NCBI GenBank assembly: GCA_964504645.1
Contig: CAZDGB010000312.1
Location: 1-8,536, forward strand
From: CAZDGB01 sp964504645
Lineage (GTDB): Bacteria; Planctomycetota; Planctomycetia; Planctomycetales; Planctomycetaceae
DNA length: 8,536 nt
Direction: 5' to 3'
Shown here: piece after piece, positions 1 to 4,781 of the stretch
Layout: the number at the start of each line of letters is the position of its first letter
Position numbering within the stretch: position 1 is the first letter of the stretch
Notes under the pieces: generated by a model
What the model was told of the DNA's origin: nothing
Databases searched by the model: none
Seen by the model: the letters and a program-made list of their open reading frames with translations, nothing else
Program-made: the position numbers and the translations under genes

Positions 1-798
1 CATTTCCACGAAGTCGGAACCCGACAGTCCGAAGAACGGCACGCCGGCTTCGCCTGCCACGGCTTTCGCGAGCAACGTCTTGCCGGTTCCAGGCGGACCG
101 ACGAGCAAGACGCCGCGCGGAATGCGGCCGCCGAGCGCCTGGTATTTGCCGGGATTCCGCAGGAATTCGACGATTTCGCGGAGCTCTTCCACGGCCTCGT
201 CGATGCCCGCGACGTCGTTGAACGTGATGCCGAGATCTTCCTGGGCGTAGAGCCGGCCGCGGCTGCGGCCGAACGACATCGCCGTCCCCGGCCCGCCGAT
301 CCGACGGAACAGGAACAGGAAGAACAGCAAGAACATCACCGGCACGATCAGAAAATAGGCCAACTGCTGCCACGCCGGCGGCTCTTCCACCGACGTGTAC
401 GGGATGCTTTTGTCCTCAATGAGGTCGAGCAGTTTCGCCCGGCTGGCATCGGGCAAGCCGAGCACCGGCACTGTGAAATGCTTGATCGTTTTCTTGTCAT
501 CCACGGCGGCCGTCGCCGGCTGGTCCTGGAACGTAATCGCCGAGGGGCTGACCTTCATCTCGTGGACGTTCGTCGGACCGAAGGTCTTGTCCTGCATCTT
601 CTTCTTGAAATCGCTGACAGCGAGCGTTTCGCCGCGGCGATTGCGGTTGCTGAAGGAGAAGATGATCGCCGCGAGGACGATGCCGATCATCAAGTACCAG
701 AAGAGATTCCCCGAAGGCCCGCGGTCGGACTTGCGGGCCGGTCGTTTGGGGGCGGGTTCAGAAGGCTCCGCTGGAGAGCGGTTGTCGCTGTCGGTCAT
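1..798 (-). CDS. ftsH: FtsH ATP-dependent zinc metalloprotease, N-terminal part (cut by window edge)
   Basis: FtsH is a membrane-anchored AAA+ protease that extracts and degrades misfolded membrane proteins and short-lived regulators. Translating the minus strand from the ATG at 798 gives 266 open codons. They comprise a Pro/Lys/Arg-rich cytosolic lead of about 30 residues, a first membrane segment (about 31-49), a periplasmic FtsH-extracellular region (about 50-143), a second membrane segment (about 147-165) and the start of the AAA domain. The AAA start includes the family signature TFNDVAGIDEAVEELREIV (192-210) and Walker A GPPGTGKT at residues 234-241 (bases 76-99). The frame is still open at base 1, so Walker B, the second region of homology and the HExxH zinc site lie outside the window. 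No clear Shine-Dalgarno precedes the ATG; I chose this start because it places TM1 at the usual distance and no nearer in-frame ATG fits. A candidate promoter lies about 50 bases upstream. The family call is secure; which FtsH paralogue this is cannot be told from the fragment. Confidence 0.95.
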   Translation of the reverse strand, partial: MTDSDNRSPAEPSEPAPKRPARKSDRGPSGNLFWYLMIGIVLAAIIFSFSNRNRRGETLAVSDFKKKMQDKTFGPTNVHEMKVSPSAITFQDQPATAAVDDKKTIKHFTVPVLGLPDASRAKLLDLIEDKSIPYTSVEEPPAWQQLAYFLIVPVMFLLFFLFLFRRIGGPGTAMSFGRSRGRLYAQEDLGITFNDVAGIDEAVEELREIVEFLRNPGKYQALGGRIPRGVLLVGPPGTGKTLLAKAVAGEAGVPFFGLSGSDFVEM

Positions 799-1434
799 AA
801 CGTCACAAACTCAAGTGAGGCAAGAAGATTAAACGCTCGTCTGGGAACTTTATGCCAGCGAGCGGGCGGGGTCAACCCGGGTGTAGGAAGATCACCACGT
901 CCGTCCCGGCATAAAGCGCCGTCGCCTGAATGCAGGGACGCCGATTTCAGTTGCTTCTGGATTGTCAAAGAGCGCGGTGTGCGGCGAGCCGTTCCTCAAC
1001 CAACCGGTCGGTGTTGCGCGACAAACGATTGCAAACAGCCGTCTCGCGACGAGCCGCCGCGCGCCGATTTTTGCGCACTTTTTGGCCGCTGGATGGCTGC
1101 GGAGTGGCTGCTGATGGTCGCCGCGTGGCTGCTGGCGCGCAGTAAGCGGCAACAAATTAGCGATGGCTGATGTGTGTTTGGTTGCGTCGGCAACCTGGGC
1201 AACCGACTCGAACATTGGGCGTACGGGGGGGGTCTGCGCAGATTCAGTTTCAAAACACGCAGTCGAAAAACGGCCTTCGCGCGGCGAAAACTCGCCTCCC
1301 CATTCCGTGGGATGTTGCGCGACAAGTTGTTGAGGAAGTCGACCAGCGATCCATTCCGAGTCGCCAAGGTCCGAATCGCAGGTTCCTTATCGACTACGCC
1401 AGCGGATGCATTTGATCGCTAACGCGCATTCCTT
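799..1434. other. Gene-free intergenic stretch upstream of ftsH
   Basis: Apart from the candidate ftsH promoter, I find no supportable gene in these 636 bases. Open frames exist on both strands (for example 892-1215 minus and 996-1367 minus). Their translations are rich in Arg, Pro and Ser, match no family I recognise, overlap one another and lack convincing ribosome binding sites. The 13-mer TGTTGCGCGACAA occurs twice in direct orientation (1012-1024 and 1313-1325), 301 bases apart. No tRNA-like T-arm and no terminator with a U-tract was seen. Confidence 0.5.
847..875 (-). promoter_or_regulatory. Candidate sigma70-type promoter of ftsH
   Basis: On the minus strand there is a TTGACC box (870-875), a 17-base spacer and a TAAAGT box (847-852). 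These match the -35 consensus TTGACA at 5 of 6 positions and the -10 consensus TATAAT at 4 of 6. Transcription would start near 840, giving a leader of about 42 bases before the ATG at 798. The call rests on consensus match and position only. Confidence 0.45.
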
Positions 1435-1524
1435 TTAACTGTAGCGATAACCATAGTGGCGGAAGTGGTTGCGGCATTCGGGTTCGTCGAAGGATTGGCT
1501 GAGGTCTCCGCTGGGGTTCCACAG
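1435..1524 (-). pseudogene. Candidate transposase C-terminal relic
   Basis: The minus strand encodes a 29-residue tail ending in TAA at 1435. It contains the strings SFDEPECRNHFRHYGYRYS and, before that, LWNPSGDLSQ. From memory, this composition (FDE.ECRN.FRH.GYRY followed directly by a stop) resembles the last residues of DDE transposases common in planctomycetes, possibly IS630-like. I cannot name the family with certainty. No catalytic region, inverted repeats or start codon belongs to it, so if real it is a 3' remnant of a decayed insertion sequence. It lies directly upstream of, and antisense to, the 83-aa gene at 1565, whose promoter would have to lie within it. The alternative is a fortuitous open frame. 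Confidence 0.4.
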
Positions 1525-1564
1525 CGCATCGACTACCAAGAATTGACATTGGAGTGCCGGTGGG

Positions 1565-1816
1565 ATGACCGACCAATACACCGCCATGCTTCGTGAGATC
1601 ATCGATCAAGGGCGCGACATCGATTCCGCCCTCGGCGAACTAAGACACAACGGAGCGACGCCGATCGATTGCATCAAGGCGATACGAGAAGACCACGGCG
1701 TCAATCTCGGCGAGGCCAAAAGAATCTTTGCCGAGTCGTCAGCTTGGAGCGACTTACGCGAGTCGCATGACGCGTTCATCGACGAATTATTGAGAGGGAT
1801 GGACGACGCGGAATAG
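1565..1816 (+). CDS. Small protein with ribosomal L7/L12 C-terminal-domain-like motif
   Basis: This is an 83-residue, acidic, probably cytosolic protein without signal peptide or membrane segment. Residues about 36-60 read CIKAIREDHGVNLGEAKRIF plus a short Ser/Trp stretch. This resembles the helix-turn-helix of the L7/L12 C-terminal domain, where IKAVR...GLGLKEAKDLV is the classic pattern. It lacks the L7/L12 N-terminal dimerisation domain and Ala-rich hinge and is too short to be rplL. Stand-alone proteins of this type occur as hypothetical proteins in many bacteria. The ATG at 1565 has GGAG at 1551-1554, ten bases upstream; a later ATG at 1586 is possible but would remove helix 1. The gene stands alone between a candidate transposase relic and a convergent lipoprotein gene. 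Its function is unknown; a protein-interaction role is inference. Confidence 0.7.
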   Translation: MTDQYTAMLREIIDQGRDIDSALGELRHNGATPIDCIKAIREDHGVNLGEAKRIFAESSAWSDLRESHDAFIDELLRGMDDAE

Positions 1817-1902
1817 CTTCACCGCACTTGGGAAGGCTCGGGCCATGAACGTCATTCCCTAGGGTGGAAGTCGAGGAACGCCCCAGCCACCCGTTGTCTG
1901 GC

Positions 1903-2394
1903 TCAGCGTCCCTTCCGTTTCGGCTGTGCCTTCAGTTCCGGGATGTCGAAATTGAATTCGCCGCCGGCGTCGGTCACGGTGGTCGGGTTTTTGTCGGAGA
2001 GGGCCACGTTGTATTCCGGCGGCACGAATTGCACGCCCAATTCGCTCGGCGGCTTTGGAGCGGTCTCGCCCGTCTGATCCGGCAGCGGCGAACCGTCCTC
2101 CTGCTTGTAAAGCGAGAACGAGACCAGGTAGTCGCCCGGTTCCAAGCCGCGTTGGTTGCTTGAGAACTTCATCACGTAGTTGCCGTTGTCGTCGGTGATG
2201 GCCTCGCGCATGTTCAAGTTCGTGTTCGGCTTCGGGAAGAACTTCACAATCCCTTGGGGAAACGGCTCCGAGCCGCCGACCGTGACGCGGCCTTTCACCG
2301 TGGCCAATTTCGGACCGTCGCCGCCGCCGCAACCGACGGCGAACAGCAGCGCGAACACGGAAGTGCAGCGAATCACAACGGAGGGAGTGAACAT
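1903..2394 (-). CDS. Transthyretin-fold / carboxypeptidase-regulatory-like lipoprotein
   Basis: This 163-residue predicted lipoprotein starts at the ATG at 2394. A short basic-hydrophobic signal (VVIRCTSVFALLFAVGC) ends in a lipobox with the lipidated Cys at residue 22, followed by a Gly/Asp linker. The mature part has the planctomycete small beta-sandwich pattern: VKGRVTVGG (33-41), GIVKFFP (48-54), ITDDNGNYVMKF (66-77) and GDYLVSFSLYK (87-97). It ends in a basic tail. Such proteins are thought to be envelope-anchored with an unknown ligand. A longer frame reaches an ATG at 2478, but that start lies inside the inverted repeat and would bury the signal peptide under 28 extra residues, so I rejected it. 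No strong Shine-Dalgarno is visible. It lies downstream of the DUF1559 gene on the same strand, a pairing often seen in planctomycetes. A terminator between them suggests transcription is at least partly separate. Confidence 0.8.
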   Translation of the reverse strand: MFTPSVVIRCTSVFALLFAVGCGGGDGPKLATVKGRVTVGGSEPFPQGIVKFFPKPNTNLNMREAITDDNGNYVMKFSSNQRGLEPGDYLVSFSLYKQEDGSPLPDQTGETAPKPPSELGVQFVPPEYNVALSDKNPTTVTDAGGEFNFDIPELKAQPKRKGR

Positions 2395-2436
2395 CTTTGC
2401 GACTCTATGGAGGATGGTTTTATGGTCACGCCGCTT

Positions 2437-2512
2437 CGTTGGAGTCCCGGCTTCAGCCGGTCTTTGCTTGGATTTCAAATCCTAAAGACCGGCTAAAGCC
2501 GGGACTCCAACG
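2437..2512. repeat. Long near-perfect inverted repeat (29-bp arms)
   Basis: The left arm (2437-2465) begins CGTTGGAGTCCCGG and the right arm (2484-2512) is its reverse complement, ending CCGGGACTCCAACG; there is one mismatch in 29 positions. The 18-base centre contains a second palindrome, GGATTT-C-AAATCC (2470-2482), so the element can fold almost end to end. The GGAGTCCCGGCTTCAGCCGG core is, to my recollection, a recurrent dispersed intergenic sequence in planctomycete genomes. Here it fills the gap between the DUF1559 gene and the lipoprotein gene. It could be a REP/MITE-like element or a transcript-stabilising hairpin. It encodes nothing. Confidence 0.8.
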
Positions 2513-2517
2513 ACAAA

Positions 2518-2546
2518 GCCAAGCCTGGTTGGAGCCAGGCTTGGCC
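2518..2546 (-). terminator. Hairpin terminator of the DUF1559 gene
   Basis: GCCAAGCCTGG (2518-2528) and CCAGGCTTGGC (2535-2545) form a perfect 11-bp stem around a 6-base loop, 27 bases past the DUF1559 stop on the minus strand. The stem is followed on that strand only by TTTG, so the U-tract is short and termination may be partial. It abuts the long inverted repeat at 2437-2512. Confidence 0.6.
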
Positions 2547-2572
2547 TCGCGTTGATTGCGCGGACACGTCGA

Positions 2573-3634
2573 TCAGTACTCGCCGACCACGTAGCCTTCG
2601 GCACGGGCGCACAGGTTGCGGATGATGAGGAAGGACGTGTTTTCGGAGATGAACTTCACGGTGCCGTCGCCCATCAGGGCGTGCGCGCCGCCGACGTGTA
2701 GGCTGAACGGCTCGCTAGTCGGGCCGCAGTTGTTGGTGGTCCAGGGGCAGATGCCGACCGGACCGCCGGTCGGCGTCTTGTTGTTGTTGATCAACTGGCC
2801 GCGGTTGGCCGGCGGGCCGTTGACGCCGCCGCCGCTGTCCGGGTCGGCCCAGCGGCCGATCGCCGCCAGCCCGGAGGAGGTGCCGGACGGAGACTGCGTG
2901 GTGTCGGTGCCGGGGTAGGTGTAGAGGCCGTTGACGCCGTTGTCGACGGCGCCCAGCGTGTAGCCGGCGGGATCGTCGAACGACGCATTCCGACCGGCGG
3001 ATTCGAACACGGCGATCGTGTTGCTGGTGCCGTCGGTGCAGGAAGCGATCGTATTCCAGCGGCCGAGCAGCGAATCGATGTCGCCGCCGTAAATGCCGGC
3101 GGAAATCGCGTACCAGGCGGTCAAGGAGTATTGATTGCCGTCGTCTCCCACGTCGGTGTAGGCGACGGGCATGTAGTCGACGAGGCCGTATCCCAGCGAT
3201 TCAGAGGGCGTGTTGCCGTTGCTCGGGCACAGGAACGCGGGGATTTTCGTCTGGGCGACGCCGCGGTTGGTAGAGAACGTCACGTCGGTGTAATGAAAGT
3301 TCTGGTTATAGACGTTGTACGCCGGCGCCTGGTCGATATACGGCAGCACCTGCATGAACATCGACGTCGGCGTGAAGGCCCGGTAGTAGGTCGAGTTGCG
3401 GCTGGTGTATTCGCCGGCGGACGGGAACTTCGTGAACGTCGATTCGTAGTTGAAGATCGCCAGGCCGAGCTGCTTCAAGTTATTCTTGCATTGCGTGCGG
3501 CGGGCCGCTTCGCGCGCCTGCTGCACGGCGGGCAAGAGGAGCGCGATCAAAATCGCGATGATCGCGATCACGACCAGCAGCTCGATGAGGGTGAATCCGC
3601 GGCTGCGCGAACCGCGACGGACGGGAACTTGCAT
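2573..3634 (-). CDS. DUF1559 prepilin-like protein (H-X9-DG type)
   Basis: This is a 353-residue planctomycete surface/pseudopilin-like protein. Residues 12-37 carry a type IV prepilin N-terminus: basic lead, GFTLIE (13-18, cleavage expected after Gly13) and the hydrophobic helix LLVVIAIIAILIALLLPAV, followed by QQAREAARR and NNLKQLGLAI typical of DUF1559 (PF07596). Further family marks are a CPS motif at 136-138, DGTSNTI at 201-207 and the C-terminal HVGGAHALMGDG (His313, Asp323, Gly324), the H-X9-DG element of this family. I chose the ATG at 3634 because GGGAG lies nine bases upstream (3644-3648) and it gives the usual short lead; the longer frame from 3742 adds 36 uncharacteristic residues. 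Planctomycetes carry many paralogues and the role of this one is unknown. The lipoprotein gene follows on the same strand after a terminator. Confidence 0.93.
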   Translation of the reverse strand: MQVPVRRGSRSRGFTLIELLVVIAIIAILIALLLPAVQQAREAARRTQCKNNLKQLGLAIFNYESTFTKFPSAGEYTSRNSTYYRAFTPTSMFMQVLPYIDQAPAYNVYNQNFHYTDVTFSTNRGVAQTKIPAFLCPSNGNTPSESLGYGLVDYMPVAYTDVGDDGNQYSLTAWYAISAGIYGGDIDSLLGRWNTIASCTDGTSNTIAVFESAGRNASFDDPAGYTLGAVDNGVNGLYTYPGTDTTQSPSGTSSGLAAIGRWADPDSGGGVNGPPANRGQLINNNKTPTGGPVGICPWTTNNCGPTSEPFSLHVGGAHALMGDGTVKFISENTSFLIIRNLCARAEGYVVGEY

Positions 3635-3667
3635 CGTTTTCCACTCCCTGAAGTAAAGCCTGGTTGC

Positions 3668-3686
3668 TTCGCGAACAATTCGCGAA
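3668..3686. promoter_or_regulatory. Twin TTCGCGAA palindromes in the DUF1559 leader
   Basis: Two identical 8-bp palindromes, TTCGCGAA at 3668-3675 and 3679-3686, are spaced 11 bases centre to centre (about one helical turn). They lie 34-52 bases upstream of the DUF1559 start codon. Tandem palindromes in helical phase suit a dimeric regulator, but no regulator gene is nearby and the function is inferred from geometry only. Confidence 0.3.
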
Positions 3687-3739
3687 CTCTTTGAGCCGCG
3701 CGATTCGCCGAGCGCCGGGGCGCGCCGCGTTATGCCGAC

Positions 3740-3775
3740 CAATCGAACTCGATTGCCGGCTGCGAAACTCGATTG
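3740..3775. promoter_or_regulatory. CAATCGA inverted repeat with a direct-repeat half
   Basis: CAATCGA-AC-TCGATTG (3740-3755) is a perfect 7-bp inverted repeat with a 2-base spacer. AACTCGATTG occurs at 3746-3755 and again at 3766-3775, a 20-base period (about two helical turns). It lies about 110-140 bases upstream of the DUF1559 ATG, a plausible operator position. No other support. Confidence 0.28.
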
Positions 3776-4085
3776 TTAACGGCTCTTCACTCTTTGAACC
3801 CGCGAGCTTCTCACGAGTTCCGGTAGAGATGATTAAATCGTAGAAAGGAAGTCGACAAAGAAAAGTGAGAAAGCGGAAGACTTTACAGACTCGTAACGAA
3901 CTCACGTCTCGCGCGCAATCGTGTTATTGTCTGACGTTCTGCGCATGCATTGTGAGTTTTTATTCATGTCCGATTTGTTCGCGGTGTTGGTGGATTTGAC
4001 GAGGGTGTTTGTCAGACTTAACGATATCAGCGCGCTGTCGGAACGCCGCAGCCGTGTCCGTCGCGAGAGGGCCATCAGACGCTGC

Positions 4086-4175
4086 GGGATCACTCCGGCG
4101 ATGAAAGCGCGCGTTGCCGATCACCTGTGGACGTTGGAAGAGATGATCGGGCTGATCGATATGTTCAAGATTTAG
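4086..4175 (+). pseudogene. Transposase C-terminal tail relic (IS1-like)
   Basis: The frame ending in TAG at 4175 encodes GITPAMKARVADHLW followed by TLEEMIGLIDMF. This matches the pattern TPAM.AGV.DHLWSLEEIV.LL that I know from the extreme C-terminus of IS1-type transposases and related planctomycete and cyanobacterial proteins. Upstream of about 4086 the same frame shows no transposase-like residues (the usual preceding stretch resembles YNFVR.H.TL.V), so only the tail remains. The open frame begins at a GTG at 3921 with no ribosome binding site, and I do not regard it as an intact gene. No terminal repeats were identified. The family assignment is from memory. Confidence 0.5.
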
Positions 4176-4186
4176 AATGGAATTCG

Positions 4187-4417
4187 ATGGATGGCATGAT
4201 TCTCAAAAACGGCCAATTTGTGGCGGATGTGCGAGTCACGCTGGTCTCAACAGTGCGCAACTCGGAACGACCGGGACTGGGAGGACGCTTCGAGACCGCG
4301 GAGGGCGAGTATGTCGAGCCGGGCAATTACACTCTCAAACTCGCGGACGGGCGAAGTGCCAGAATCCTGGTCGATCCGCCGGGCGAATTTCTGTTTGATG
4401 GCAGGCCGTTGCAGTGA
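4187..4417 (+). CDS. 76-aa protein of unknown function
   Basis: I do not recognise this protein. From the ATG at 4187 it has 76 residues: a start MDGMILKNGQFVADVRVTL, a central loop RNSERPGLGGRFETAEGEY and an ending GNYTLKLADGRSARILVDPP then GEFLFDGRPLQ. Alternating hydrophobic residues suggest a small all-beta domain; there is no signal peptide, membrane segment or cysteine. Short proteins with a closing G.Y.L.L.DGR..RI.V pattern are frequent as hypothetical proteins in planctomycetes. The frame continues upstream to an ATG at 4127, but that part overlaps the transposase-tail frame, so the start at 4187 or 4196 is likelier. Only a weak GGA (4179-4181) precedes 4187. The gene begins 11 bases after the relic's stop. 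Confidence 0.5.
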   Translation: MDGMILKNGQFVADVRVTLVSTVRNSERPGLGGRFETAEGEYVEPGNYTLKLADGRSARILVDPPGEFLFDGRPLQ

Positions 4418-4463
4418 TTTTTATTTTCGTTCAAACTGAGCCACTACTGAACCGTCCAATTTC

Positions 4464-4495
4464 AAAAATCCTGCTGGCAGTCGCGGCGGATTTTT
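4464..4495 (+). terminator. Candidate terminator after the 76-aa gene
   Basis: AAAAATCC (4464-4471) and GGATTTTT (4488-4495) form an 8-bp inverted repeat enclosing 16 bases, ending in a run of five T, 47 bases past the stop at 4417. The base of the stem is A/T only and the loop is large, so it would be a modest terminator. It overlaps the candidate promoter of the next gene. Confidence 0.35.
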
Positions 4496-4503
4496 GCTAA
4501 TCT
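4474..4503 (+). promoter_or_regulatory. Candidate promoter of the 32-aa basic peptide gene
   Basis: CTGGCA (4474-4479, 4 of 6 to TTGACA), an 18-base spacer and TAATCT (4498-4503, keeping the key first, second and last positions of TATAAT). It is preceded by an extended -10 TG at 4495-4496. Transcription would begin near 4510, giving a leader of about 40 bases before the ATG at 4550. Consensus match only. Confidence 0.35.
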
Positions 4504-4549
4504 TTGAGGCTCGATTTTTCGCGGACGAGTAGCAGAAGGACTCAAAATC

Positions 4550-4648
4550 ATGGCCAAGAATCAACGCAAGGTGAACCGCGCCAATCATGGCAAGCGGCCG
4601 GCGAGCTCCAAGGCGCGTAAGGCAAAGCGGAGCAAGCTGAAGTTCTGA
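4550..4648 (+). CDS. 32-aa highly basic peptide, unknown function
   Basis: From ATG 4550 to TGA 4648 there are 32 residues starting MAKNQRKVNRANHGKRPASS and ending KLKF. It has 13 Lys/Arg, one His and no Asp or Glu. A near-perfect Shine-Dalgarno, AGAAGGA (4534-4540), lies nine bases before the ATG, the best RBS in the window. A candidate promoter precedes it and a strong terminator follows, so it looks like a dedicated gene rather than a chance frame. The composition (NHG.RPASSKARKAKR) recalls small ribosomal proteins and other nucleic-acid-binding tails, and I have an impression of similar annotated-as-hypothetical peptides in planctomycetes, but I cannot assign a family. It is not L34, L36 or Thx by sequence. 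Binding to rRNA or DNA is inference from charge. It converges with the ccsBA gene. Confidence 0.75.
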   Translation: MAKNQRKVNRANHGKRPASSKARKAKRSKLKF

Positions 4649-4748
4649 CGTTTCACACAGGCGGACGCGTCATGGACGCCGACACGTCGAGCTGACGCTT
4701 CGACGCTCGCCTGGACAGTGTCGCGAACGAAATACAGTGTCGCAAACG
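4649..4748 (+). other. Structured 3' untranslated region of the basic peptide gene
   Basis: Between the stop and the terminator are two small predicted hairpins: GCGTC-ATG-GACGC (4667-4679) and CGTCGAGC-TGAC-GCTTCGACG (4685-4705, one bulged base). After them the 18-base unit ACAGTGTCGCGAACGAAA (4715-4732) is repeated in tandem with one change at 4734-4751. A 100-base structured tail behind a 99-base gene is disproportionate and might be processed into a small RNA; that is speculation. Confidence 0.35.
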
Positions 4749-4778
4749 AAACCCGGCTCGGCAGCGAGCCGGGTTTTT
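4749..4778 (+). terminator. Strong intrinsic terminator, probably bidirectional
   Basis: AAACCCGGCTCG-type stem: 4749-4760 pairs with 4765-4776 as a perfect 12-bp stem around the tetraloop GCAG, followed on the plus strand by a T-run through 4778. Outer bases CGCAA (4741-4745) and TTGCG (4777-4781) can extend it. It terminates the plus-strand basic peptide transcript. It lies immediately after the ccsBA stop (4782) on the minus strand, where the trailing sequence TTTCGTTTGCG gives a weaker U-tract. Confidence 0.8.
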
Positions 4779-4781
4779 GCG

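Larger units (their letters stand above)
3635..4085. other. Gene-free region upstream of the DUF1559 gene
   Basis: These 451 bases hold the leader and probable control region of the minus-strand DUF1559 gene and the approach to the plus-strand relic at 4086. I see palindromic elements at 3668-3686 and 3740-3775 (listed separately) but no clear -35/-10 pair. Open frames on both strands here (3902-4093 minus, the 5' part of 3921-4175 plus, 3480-3905 minus) have no recognisable product and no ribosome binding site. Confidence 0.5.

Noticed and set aside
395..1170. Plus-strand open frames opposite ftsH
   Set aside because: They are antisense shadows of the clear FtsH reading frame; the Walker A and membrane segments are unambiguous on the minus strand.
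1012..1325. Two direct copies of TGTTGCGCGACAA, 301 bases apart
   Set aside because: A 13-base match without flanking similarity, internal gene or mobile-element signature; it may be chance or a short dispersed word, so it is not called as a repeat element.
892..1367. Overlapping minus-strand open frames (107 and 123 codons) in the gap upstream of ftsH
   Set aside because: They overlap each other in different frames, have Arg/Ser/Pro-rich translations typical of GC-rich noncoding DNA, no recognisable motif and no ribosome binding site.
1862..1892. GGGTGG...CCACCC inverted repeat after the lipoprotein gene
   Set aside because: Only six base pairs around a 19-base spacer and no U-tract on either strand; too weak to call a terminator between the convergent genes.
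2395..2478. Upstream start for the lipoprotein gene (ATG at 2478)
   Set aside because: The extra 28 codons run through the inverted repeat and would place a charged stretch before the signal peptide; the ATG at 2394 gives a standard lipoprotein signal.
3635..3742. Upstream start for the DUF1559 gene (ATG at 3742)
   Set aside because: It would put 36 unrelated residues before the prepilin lead; the ATG at 3634 has GGGAG at nine bases and the usual short basic lead.
3902..4093. 63-codon minus-strand frame opposite the transposase-tail relic
   Set aside because: No ribosome binding site, Ser/Thr/Asn/Arg-rich translation with no motif, and it overlaps a plus-strand frame with recognisable homology.
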